Shown here: one piece after another, positions 8,319-15,892 of the stretch
How positions within the stretch are numbered: position 1 is the stretch's first letter
Layout of the letters: each line of letters begins with the position of its first letter
Assembly (NCBI RefSeq): GCF_015751785.1
Contig: NZ_JADOTY010000001.1
Span: forward strand, 6,324,001 to 6,388,000
Direction of reading: 5' to 3'
Source of the DNA: Micromonospora vinacea
Lineage (GTDB): Bacteria > Actinomycetota > Actinomycetes > Mycobacteriales > Micromonosporaceae
DNA length: 64,000 nt
Notes under the pieces: generated by a model
The model's database searches: none
Seen by the model: only the letters and a program-made list of their open reading frames with translations
What the model was told of the DNA's origin: nothing
Position numbers and translations under genes: made by a program

Positions 8319-9482
8319 ATGGCTGCTGACCGGGGGGACGTCTCCCGCCCCACCGCCGCTTCCGGGCTCGCCAGGGGCGCGGCGACGAAGGCTCGGCGCC
8401 GCGCTGGCGAGGCGGGACGGTTGAGGCTGCGGCTGTTCTCCATCATCCTGCTCGTCGCCGCTCAGTGCGGGCTCGCTGCGGCCCTGTCCTGGGGTGTGGC
8501 GCACCACCTTCTCGACCGCCCCTCGCCGATCTTCGCGCCCAGCGCGGCCGTCGGGACGATCGTCGCCGCCCTGGGACAGCGGGCTCGACGCACCGCCGAA
8601 CTGATGCTCGGCGTGGGGGTCGGTCTGGTGGTCAGTGATCTCCTGGTGCGTGTCATCGGCTTCGGGCTGTGGCAGATCGGCCTCGTGGTTGCGCTGGCCA
8701 TCACCGTCGCCCTGCTGGCGAGCGGGCACAGCGGGGCACTGGTTGCCCAGGCTGGCGGCACCGCCGTGCTGATCGCCACGTTCGCCCAGGCCGAACGGGG
8801 CCTCCAGTGGGCGCGGATCGTCGACGCCGCCGTCGGGAGCATCATCGCACTGGTGGTGGTCGCGATCCTGCTACCCATCAATCCGATGCGGATCCTCGAA
8901 CGCGCCACCGCACCCGTCGTCGCGACACTCTGCACGCAACTGCGGGAGGTTGCCTACGCACTGGCCGAGCGTGACCGAGGCCGGGCGACGCGCGCACTGG
9001 ATCAGCTGAGTGCCATGGATCCTGACCTGGGTCGTATGCACGAGGCCCTCGGCGGCGCCGAGGAGGTCACAGTGATTGCGCCAGTGCGTTGGCAACGCCG
9101 TCACGATGTCGAGCATTACCAGGTAGGTATCCCGCACATCGATCGGGTGAGTCTCGAGGCCCGCGAGTTGGCCCGGTGGGCGGTCACGACACTGGAGTAC
9201 GACGAACCGGTGCCGAAGGAACTCCCGGCAGCCGTGGAGAAGATCGCCGAGGCGGTGTACCTGCTCAGGCGGGAGGCTCGGGCGGGTCGACCCTTCGACC
9301 AGACGTACGCGGCGGTGTTGGACGGCGCGCGACTGGCCGGCCATGCCTATCGCAAGGGCAGGAAGCCGTTCTCCGACGCGATGGTGATCCAGCTACGCAC
9401 GATGGCCAGCGACCTGCTCCGCGCGACAGGCTCCGAGCCCGAAACTGCGAACCGGATCGTACGCGAGGCCAGCACGGTTTAG
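8319..9482 (+). CDS. FUSC/aromatic acid exporter-like membrane protein
   Basis: A 387-residue protein with a basic N-terminus, about six closely packed hydrophobic helices (residues 40-195) and a C-terminal cytosolic helical domain of about 190 residues. This half-size layout is that of the FUSC/ArAE-like (DUF939-type) proteins related to aromatic acid exporters. The segment PSPIFAPSAAVGTIVAALGQR fits their conserved first loop. Substrate and direction of transport are not predictable from sequence. It is monocistronic and convergent with the LacI gene at 9613. Confidence 0.75.
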   Translation: MAADRGDVSRPTAASGLARGAATKARRRAGEAGRLRLRLFSIILLVAAQCGLAAALSWGVAHHLLDRPSPIFAPSAAVGTIVAALGQRARRTAELMLGVGVGLVVSDLLVRVIGFGLWQIGLVVALAITVALLASGHSGALVAQAGGTAVLIATFAQAERGLQWARIVDAAVGSIIALVVVAILLPINPMRILERATAPVVATLCTQLREVAYALAERDRGRATRALDQLSAMDPDLGRMHEALGGAEEVTVIAPVRWQRRHDVEHYQVGIPHIDRVSLEARELARWAVTTLEYDEPVPKELPAAVEKIAEAVYLLRREARAGRPFDQTYAAVLDGARLAGHAYRKGRKPFSDAMVIQLRTMASDLLRATGSEPETANRIVREASTV

Positions 9483-9612
9483 GTCAGGGTCACGCCGTCG
9501 GCCAGGACCCTGCTGGCGGTGACCTCCGTCAGGTCATGTCCTGAGCCTGGCGAGGTCAGCTGAGCACTCACCGGACAGAACCTGACAGCAGGTCGAATGT
9601 CGGTGAAATGAC

Positions 9613-10644
9613 TTATCGGCCACTCGACTTGTCGGCCGACAGCGGCGGCGCCGTGCTCTGCCGCACCACGAGCTTGGGGACGACCAACGGCAGGCGCTGC
9701 GGCACCGTGTCGTCGATGGCCTGGGTGACGGCGGTGATGGCCCGTCGACCGACAGCGTCGAAATCCTGCTGGATCGTCGTCAACGGCGGGATGAGGTAGG
9801 GCGCCTCGGGGACGTCGTCGAATCCGACGACGGAGATGTCCTCTGGCACTCGTCGCCCGCGCTCGTGCAGCGCGCGCAGCACGCCGATGGCCATCTGGTC
9901 GTTGGCAGCGAACACCGCGGTGGTCCCGCGCATCGCACCGACCCGCAGCCCGGCGACGTACCCGCTGTGGGCTCTCCAGTCGCCCTCGACCGGCTCCGGC
10001 GGGCGTAGCCCTGCGGCACTCATCGCCTGACGCCAACCTTCGAGGCGGGCGCGGGCCTCCGCCCAGTTGAGCGGGCCGCTCACGTGGACGATCTCCCGAT
10101 GTCCGAGTTCGAGGAGGTGGTCGGTGGCCATCCGGGCGCCGAGCACCTGGTCGACGCCGACGGTCACGCTGGCCCTGGACAGGTCGCCCTCCACGACGAC
10201 GAAGGGGACACTCGAGCGCGTCATCCGCACCACCTCGAGCGCCTCGTCGTTGCCAGCGATCATCACGACGCCCTCCACGCCGACGCGCATGAGGTGTTCG
10301 GTGGCGTCGCTGAGCGCCCGTACCGTCACCTCGGACAGGCTCACCGAGGTGGCGAAGTAGCCGGCGGCGCGGGCGGCGTCCTCGACGCTGCGATGGATGC
10401 TCGTCGGGCCGAACAACGTCCTGGCCGTGCCGATGATGCCGATCATCCCGGACCGTCCGCGCACCAACGCGCGGGCGGCCGTGTTGGGGCGGTAGTCGAG
10501 TCGTCGGATGGCCTCGAGGACCCGTTCCCGCGTCTCGCGCCTGATGCTGGGTGCCCCGTTGATGACCCGGGACACCGTCTGGTGTGACACGCCCGCCAGG
10601 CGAGCGACGTCGGCCATGACCGGTGGCCGGTCGGCCGCTGTCAC
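9613..10644 (-). CDS. LacI family transcriptional regulator (arabinonate dehydratase operon)
   Basis: A 343-residue LacI/GalR repressor. The N-terminal helix-turn-helix reads MADVARLAGVSHQTVSRVING, with the hinge in YRPNTAARALV, followed by a periplasmic-binding-protein-like ligand domain ending in the typical DISVVGFDDVPEAP and LTTIQQDF motifs. GTG at 10644 is chosen because AAAGG lies 5 nt upstream; a GTG at 10668 is an alternative. It is the last gene after the first ABC sugar-uptake operon and the IlvD/Edd dehydratase, so it most likely controls them in response to a pentose or pentonate. A perfect palindrome TTCCATGGAA at 10686-10695 lies just upstream and may be its own operator. Confidence 0.88.
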   Translation of the reverse strand: MTAADRPPVMADVARLAGVSHQTVSRVINGAPSIRRETRERVLEAIRRLDYRPNTAARALVRGRSGMIGIIGTARTLFGPTSIHRSVEDAARAAGYFATSVSLSEVTVRALSDATEHLMRVGVEGVVMIAGNDEALEVVRMTRSSVPFVVVEGDLSRASVTVGVDQVLGARMATDHLLELGHREIVHVSGPLNWAEARARLEGWRQAMSAAGLRPPEPVEGDWRAHSGYVAGLRVGAMRGTTAVFAANDQMAIGVLRALHERGRRVPEDISVVGFDDVPEAPYLIPPLTTIQQDFDAVGRRAITAVTQAIDDTVPQRLPLVVPKLVVRQSTAPPLSADKSSGR

Positions 10645-10729
10645 AGCGGCCTTTGCGTGAACTCGCACTGGCGGGCCGTCCGTTCTTCCATGGAATCAGT
10701 TTCTCGTGGGCCTCGTCCGTTCGTGGCCG

Positions 10730-12457
10730 TCAGTGTGAGTGACGGGGCACCGCGCTGCCGCTGCCACCGACGAGGAAGTCGAGGTCCGCGCCGCTGTCCG
10801 CCTGTAGGACGTGCTCGCTGTAGAGCCGTACCCAACCCCGGTCGGCCACCGGTCCCGGAGGCTGCCAGGCGGTGCGGCGGTGGGCGAGTTCCGCGTCGTC
10901 GACCAGGAGGTCCAGGCGGCGCGTCGGAACGTCGACGGAGACCAGGTCGCCGGTGCGTACCAGGGCGAGAGGGCCGCCCACGGACGCCTCCGGCGCCACG
11001 TGCAGGATGCAGGTGCCGTAGCCGGTGCCGCTCATGCGCGCGTCGGAGATCCGCACCATGTCCGTGATGCCGTCGGCGAGCAACCGTCGTGGCATGGGCA
11101 CGTTGCCCACCTCGGGGAAGCCGGGGTAGCCCCGCGGCCCTGCGTTGCGGACGACGATCACCGTGTCGGGGGTGACGTCGAGGTCCGGGTCGTCGGCGGC
11201 GACGACGTACTCCTCGATCCGGTCGAAGACGAGCGCCGGGCCGGTGTGCGTGAGGAGGTGGGCGGAGGCGGCGGAGACCTTCAACACCGCCCCGGACGGC
11301 GCGAGCGACCCGCGCAGCACGACGGTGCCCGAGCCGGCGGGCTGGAACGGCTCCTCCATGGTGCCGATGACGTCCCGGTTCCAGCACTGGGCGCCGTCGA
11401 CGTTCTCCGCCACACTCCTGCCACTGACGGTCACGTGGTCCATGTGCAGCAGCGGGGCGAGCTCCTTCATCACCACCGGCAGGCCGCCCGCGTAGGCGAA
11501 GTCCTCCATCAGGTACTTCCCGGACGGCATGAGGTTGACGAGCATGGGCACGTCGGCGGTGAGGATGTCGAAGTCCTCCAACGACAGGGGGACACCGAGG
11601 CGCCCGGCGATCGCGAGCAGGTGTACGACCGCGTTGGTGGAGCCACCGATCGCGGCGTTGACCCGAACGGCGTTCTCGAAGGCCTGCCTGGTGAGCACCG
11701 AGGACAACCGTTGGTCCTGTTCGACCATGGCGACGATCCGGCGTCCGGCGGCGTGCGCGAGCGCGTACCGCCGGGAGTCGACAGCCGGCACGGCGGCCGC
11801 CCCCGGCAGCTGCACGCCCAGCGCCTCGGTCACACAGGCCATCGTGGACGCCGTACCCATCGTCATGCAGTGGCCCCGGCTGCGGGACATGCCGACCTCC
11901 GCCTCGGAGCAGTCGGCCGCGGTCATCCGGCCGGCCCGCATCTCCTCGGTGAAGCGCCAGACGACAGTGCCGGAGCCGATGTCCTGGCCGCGGAACTTGC
12001 CGTTGAGCATCGGGCCGCCGGTCAGCATCAGGGTCGGCAGGTCGACGCTCGCCGCTCCCATCAGCAGGCCGGGTGTGGTCTTGTCGCAGCCGGAGAGCAG
12101 GACCACCCCGTCGAGCGGGTTGGCGCGGACCGACTCCTCCAGCTCCATCGCCAGCAGGTTGCGGTAGAGCATGGTCGTGGGTCGCATCAGCGGCTCACCC
12201 AGGCTCATCGCCGGGAACTCCAACGGCAGGCCCCCGCTCTCCCACACGCCCCGCTTCACCGATTCGGCCAGGTCGCGCAGGTGGGCGTTGCAGGGCGTCA
12301 GCTCCGACCAGGTGGTGGCGATGCCGATCACCGGGCGACCGTCGAAGACGTCGTCCGCGAACCCCTGGTTGCGCATCCAGGACCGATGGATGAACCCGTT
12401 GCGGCCTTCCGCACCGAACCACTCCCCGCTGCGCAGCGGTCGATTCGTCGTCGACAT
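10730..12457 (-). CDS. IlvD/Edd-family sugar-acid dehydratase, probable L-arabinonate dehydratase
   Basis: A 575-residue Fe-S dehydratase that converts an aldonate to its 2-keto-3-deoxy acid. The three cluster cysteines are in TPCNAHL (Cys56), GCDKTTPG (Cys124) and GHCMTMGTAST (Cys197), the pattern of the [2Fe-2S] pentonate dehydratases. The C-terminus ending GADLDFLVGGSG...PRHSH resembles Rhizobium L-arabinonate dehydratase closely. GAGGTG precedes the ATG at 12457. The gene lies 87 nt after the permease genes of an arabinoside or xyloside ABC transporter and before a LacI regulator. D-xylonate is an alternative substrate; related enzymes act on several pentonates. Its product would enter the XylX-like and semialdehyde dehydrogenase steps encoded at 25756-28478. 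Confidence 0.85.
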   Translation of the reverse strand: MSTTNRPLRSGEWFGAEGRNGFIHRSWMRNQGFADDVFDGRPVIGIATTWSELTPCNAHLRDLAESVKRGVWESGGLPLEFPAMSLGEPLMRPTTMLYRNLLAMELEESVRANPLDGVVLLSGCDKTTPGLLMGAASVDLPTLMLTGGPMLNGKFRGQDIGSGTVVWRFTEEMRAGRMTAADCSEAEVGMSRSRGHCMTMGTASTMACVTEALGVQLPGAAAVPAVDSRRYALAHAAGRRIVAMVEQDQRLSSVLTRQAFENAVRVNAAIGGSTNAVVHLLAIAGRLGVPLSLEDFDILTADVPMLVNLMPSGKYLMEDFAYAGGLPVVMKELAPLLHMDHVTVSGRSVAENVDGAQCWNRDVIGTMEEPFQPAGSGTVVLRGSLAPSGAVLKVSAASAHLLTHTGPALVFDRIEEYVVAADDPDLDVTPDTVIVVRNAGPRGYPGFPEVGNVPMPRRLLADGITDMVRISDARMSGTGYGTCILHVAPEASVGGPLALVRTGDLVSVDVPTRRLDLLVDDAELAHRRTAWQPPGPVADRGWVRLYSEHVLQADSGADLDFLVGGSGSAVPRHSH

Positions 12458-12544
12458 CAACACACCTCTCTGTCATCCGTCCGGCCGCGTCCTGCGCGGC
12501 GATCAATGCGCGTGTGGTGGATTGGTTGGTGGTAGCGGCGCGAC

Positions 12545-13429
12545 CTACCGGAGGCCTCCGACGGACAGGCCGCCGCGCCAGTGTCGTTGCAGGCTGAAGA
12601 ACGCGATGATCAGCGGGATCACGGACACCAGGGAGCCCAGGATGATGAGGCTCCACAGCGAGGTGGTTCCCGCGTTGTTCGCGGACGCGATTCCCTGCCA
12701 GAGGCCGAGGCCGACGGTGACCGGGAAGAGCCGGTTGTCGGAGAGCATGGCCAGGGGCAGGAAGTAGTTGTTCCAGGACGCCACCGCCGACAGGAGCAAC
12801 ACGGTGACCACCGCGGGACGCATCAGCGGAAGGGCGATCTGGATGAACGTCCGGATCTCCCCCGCGCCGTCGACCCGCGCCGCGTCCAGGAGTTCGTCGG
12901 GCACCGCGTCGCGTGCGTACACGTGCATCAGGTAGACGCCGAACGGGTTGAGCAGCGACGGGAGGATCACCGCCCACACCGTGTTCGTCAGGCCGAGCCG
13001 GGAGAACATGATGAAGGTCGGGATGACCAGGGCGGTGGCGGGCACCATCAACGCGCCGAGCACGACGGCGAAGCTGAAGCGTCGGGCGGCGAACCGGTAC
13101 TTGGCGAACCCGTAGCCGGCCATGACCGCCAGGATCGTGGCCCCGACTCCGCCGGCGATGGCGTACAGCGTGGAGTTGAGGATCCACCGCAGGTAGATGC
13201 CGCCGTCGTAGGTGAAGAGCTGCCGCAGGTTCCCGAGGTAGTCGATCTGGTCGGTGAACCAGAGGGTGTTGCCGCCACCGAACAGGCCGGGCGCGTCCTT
13301 GGAACTGTTGACGATGACCCACCAGAACGGTACGAGGAAGTAGATCACCAGGAAGCCGAGGAGGATCTGAAGGGGGAGATAGCGCTGCGGTCGGCGGGCG
13401 CCGGCGCGGACGCTGGTGTGGTCGGTCAT
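12545..13429 (-). CDS. ABC sugar transporter permease, MalG type
   Basis: A 294-residue inner-membrane permease with six spans and the cytosolic EAA-type loop (DELLDAARVDGAGEIRTFIQIALPLMRP) that docks the ATPase. It is the second permease of a CUT1 (oligosaccharide) ABC importer. Its ATG shares one base with the stop of the preceding permease (TGATG), so the two are translationally coupled. No ATPase gene is present; actinobacterial CUT1 systems usually share one multitasking MsiK-type ATPase encoded elsewhere. Substrate is inferred to be a xylan or arabinan oligosaccharide from its neighbours. Confidence 0.92.
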   Translation of the reverse strand: MTDHTSVRAGARRPQRYLPLQILLGFLVIYFLVPFWWVIVNSSKDAPGLFGGGNTLWFTDQIDYLGNLRQLFTYDGGIYLRWILNSTLYAIAGGVGATILAVMAGYGFAKYRFAARRFSFAVVLGALMVPATALVIPTFIMFSRLGLTNTVWAVILPSLLNPFGVYLMHVYARDAVPDELLDAARVDGAGEIRTFIQIALPLMRPAVVTVLLLSAVASWNNYFLPLAMLSDNRLFPVTVGLGLWQGIASANNAGTTSLWSLIILGSLVSVIPLIIAFFSLQRHWRGGLSVGGLR

Positions 13430-14370
13430 CAGAGGAAGCTCCTCCGCTTGCGGGTGAAGAACAGGAAGGCGTACACGCAGATGAACACGATCCCGCCGAG
13501 GGCGAAGGAGATCGCGGACCCGTAGTTGAAGTTGGCGAGCGAGAACGCCTGTTGGTACGCGTACATGTTCGGGGTGAAGTCCGAGCCGATCGTGCCCGCG
13601 GCGAGGTACCGCAGGATCTGCGGTTCGTTGAAGAACTGCAGGGTGCCGATGACCGAGAAGACCAGGATCAGGATCAGGGCGGGCGCGATCAGCGGGATCT
13701 TGATCCGCGTCGCGATCTGCCACCGCCCGGCGCCGTCCATCCGGGCCGCCTCGTAGAGCGTCGGGTCGACGCCCTGCAACGCCGCGTACAGGATGATCAT
13801 GTAGTAGCCGGCCCACTGCCAGGTGACGACGTTGAGCAGCCCGTAGAAGATCAGATCGCTGCTGAGGAAGTCGGGCGCGGTGGCGCCGAACAGCCCGAAG
13901 ATGTCGGTGAGCGGGCCGAAGCCCCGGCTGTAGAGGAACCCCCACATCACGGCCCCGATGACGGTGGGGATGGCGTACGGCAGAAAGATCATGAGGCGGG
14001 AGAAGCGAGCGAACAGGGTGGTCACCGAGTCCAGGATGAGGGCCAACGCGAGCGCGATGATGATCTGCACCGGGATCGAGACCAGCGAGAAGCGGATGAC
14101 GAACCACGCCCCGGACAGGAAGCTCGGGTCGGTGAACGCCTTCACGTAGTTGTCGAAGAGAACGAAGCTGGTGCCGCCGATCAGCTTCTTCTGGAAGAGA
14201 CTGAGGTACAACGCGTACGCCAGCGGCGCGATGAGGAACGCCAGGAACACCACCCCGAACGGCCCGACGAAGAGCCATCCCATCAGGTGTTCGCGAAGGT
14301 GTACCTTGCCACGGATCTTGCGCGTTTCAGGCTGTGTACGCGCTGCGCGCTTCTCGGTCAGGGATGTCAT
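13429..14370 (-). CDS. ABC sugar transporter permease, MalF type
   Basis: A 313-residue permease with a long basic N-terminal tail, six membrane spans and an EAA loop (DPTLYEAARMDGAGRWQIATRI near residues 200-220). The ATG at 14370 is preceded by GGAG at good spacing. It sits between the solute-binding lipoprotein gene (14449) and the MalG-type permease, the standard CUT1 order. A strong hairpin at 14405-14442 separates it from the binding-protein gene. Confidence 0.92.
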   Translation of the reverse strand: MTSLTEKRAARTQPETRKIRGKVHLREHLMGWLFVGPFGVVFLAFLIAPLAYALYLSLFQKKLIGGTSFVLFDNYVKAFTDPSFLSGAWFVIRFSLVSIPVQIIIALALALILDSVTTLFARFSRLMIFLPYAIPTVIGAVMWGFLYSRGFGPLTDIFGLFGATAPDFLSSDLIFYGLLNVVTWQWAGYYMIILYAALQGVDPTLYEAARMDGAGRWQIATRIKIPLIAPALILILVFSVIGTLQFFNEPQILRYLAAGTIGSDFTPNMYAYQQAFSLANFNYGSAISFALGGIVFICVYAFLFFTRKRRSFL

Positions 14371-14404
14371 CTTGGTCTCCGGGACGTGGACGCTGAGAGG
14401 TGGC

Positions 14405-14442
14405 GGGTGGGCCGGCCGGCGCATTGCCGGCGCGGCCCACCC
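14405..14442 (-). promoter_or_regulatory. Intra-operon hairpin after the binding-protein gene
   Basis: A perfect 10-bp outer stem (GGGTGGGCCG with CGGCCCACCC) encloses an inner GCCGGC stem. It starts 7 nt after the binding-protein stop codon. Such hairpins commonly stabilise the binding-protein mRNA or partly terminate, so that binding protein is made in excess of permeases. Confidence 0.65.
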
Positions 14443-14448
14443 AGCCGG

Positions 14449-15789
14449 TCACTGAACGGTGAAGCCTTGTTCCTTGGCGTACTTCGCCACGTCCTCCTGG
14501 AGCCGGTCGGCAGCCTGCGATCCGGTGATGGACCCCTTGATGACCTCGCTGACCTGCTTTTCCATGGCGTCGAGGTAGTACTGGCCGAAGGGGGCGTACT
14601 GGACGCCCTGGTAGGCGTCGGCGGCGGGGACGTAGACCTCCTTGTTCGCCTGCTGGCCGCCGAAGAACGCCACCTTCAGGTCGACGAACGCGGGATCCTT
14701 GAGCGCCGTGAGGTTCAACGGGAAGATGATCTGGTTGGTCCAGCCGTCGGTGAGCGACTCCTTGTCGGCGTAGAGCCCGTAGGCGACCTTCGCGGCCAAC
14801 TCCGGCTTCTTCGCCTGCTTGGTCACCGAGAACGCCGACCCGCCCCAGTTCACCTGCACCGGGTTGGCCGAATCCCACTGCGGCAGCGGCGCCACAGCGA
14901 ACTTGCCGGTGTCCTGGCCCTTGCCGACGCCCGCGCCGGTGAGGTAGCCGGGTGCCCACGCCGCCGAGATGTACGTCGCGTAGTTGCCGTTGATCACGCC
15001 GGAGATGTACTCCGGGGTGAACTGGTTTTGCGTGCCGACCAGGCCCTTCTTGGCCAGGCCGCCCCAGTAGTCCAGCACGTCCTTGGACGCCTGGTCGTTG
15101 AGCTTCACACCGATAGCGTTCGGCTGCGCCGGATCGGAGGTGAAGGGCGTGGCGCCCTTCTGGATCTGGAGCGCCATCAGGACCGCCGGGACGTTCGCGC
15201 CGAAGTCCCCGAAGAGCGGACCGCCAGCGTCCTTCACCTTCTGGGCGGCCTGCTCGTACTCGGCCCAGGTCTTCGGCGGGGTGATCTTGTACTTGTCGAA
15301 GATGTCCTTCCGGTAGATCATGCCCATCGGGCCACCGTCGACGGGTACGCCGTAGACCGCGTCGCCTACCGACACGTCCTTCCAGGCGCCCTCGCTGTAG
15401 TTGGCCTTGACCGCGTCGTAGCCGTACTGCTTGATGTCGACGAGCGCGCCCTGGATCTGGAAGGTCGGGATCCGGTCCGCCTCGACCATGATCACGTCAG
15501 GCGCGCCGGTGCCCGCCGAGATGGCCGTCTGGAACTTGTCGTACTCGTCGCCGCCCTGCCCGACGTTGGTCCAGCAGACCTGTACGTCGTCGTGCTGCTT
15601 GTTGAAGTTGTCGACGACGAGTTGGGTGTTGGGGTACCAGCCCCACATCGTCACGACCGGCACGTTCTGCTTGGTGATGGTGTTCGTGCAATTGCTCGCG
15701 TCGCTGCCGCCCTCATCGGAGGAGCAGGCGACGAGGCCGGTCCCCGCCGCGAGCATGGCTACCGTGGCGAGTATCCGTCTTCTCTTCAT
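14449..15789 (-). CDS. Extracellular sugar-binding lipoprotein of ABC transporter
   Basis: A 446-residue family 1 solute-binding protein. The lipobox LVAC places the lipidated cysteine at residue 22, after a basic signal peptide. The mature part has the usual features of family 1 binding proteins: VPVVTMWGWYPNTQLVVDNFNKQ at the start, GTGAPDVIMVEADR in the first lobe and GWTNQIIFPLNL near the hinge. It captures the sugar at the membrane surface for the two downstream permeases. GGGAA precedes the ATG. A terminator upstream (15842) separates the operon from the esterase gene, so its promoter must lie in 15790-15841. Confidence 0.92.
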   Translation of the reverse strand: MKRRRILATVAMLAAGTGLVACSSDEGGSDASNCTNTITKQNVPVVTMWGWYPNTQLVVDNFNKQHDDVQVCWTNVGQGGDEYDKFQTAISAGTGAPDVIMVEADRIPTFQIQGALVDIKQYGYDAVKANYSEGAWKDVSVGDAVYGVPVDGGPMGMIYRKDIFDKYKITPPKTWAEYEQAAQKVKDAGGPLFGDFGANVPAVLMALQIQKGATPFTSDPAQPNAIGVKLNDQASKDVLDYWGGLAKKGLVGTQNQFTPEYISGVINGNYATYISAAWAPGYLTGAGVGKGQDTGKFAVAPLPQWDSANPVQVNWGGSAFSVTKQAKKPELAAKVAYGLYADKESLTDGWTNQIIFPLNLTALKDPAFVDLKVAFFGGQQANKEVYVPAADAYQGVQYAPFGQYYLDAMEKQVSEVIKGSITGSQAADRLQEDVAKYAKEQGFTVQ

Positions 15790-15841
15790 TGAGATGGTTC
15801 CCTTCGGCGATGGCGGTGCACTGCATCCATACGCTGGCGGG

Positions 15842-15876
15842 CGCCACCGGGGCAGGAAGCCCTGCTCCCGGTGGCG
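15842..15876 (-). terminator. Terminator between esterase and ABC operon
   Basis: The stem CGCCACCGGG with CCCGGTGGCG (15842-15851 and 15867-15876) continues after a one-base bulge into GCAGG/CCTGC. It lies 17 nt past the esterase stop codon. Confidence 0.75.
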
Positions 15877-15892
15877 TCGCCGGCGAAGGCTC

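Noticed and set aside
9484..9511. Terminator after the FUSC-like gene (CAGGGTC paired with GACCCTG)
   Set aside because: The stem is only 7 bp with a 14-nt loop; too weak to list.
13552..15792. Open frame of 746 codons on the plus strand
   Set aside because: It is antisense to the permease and sugar-binding protein genes and shows no domain.
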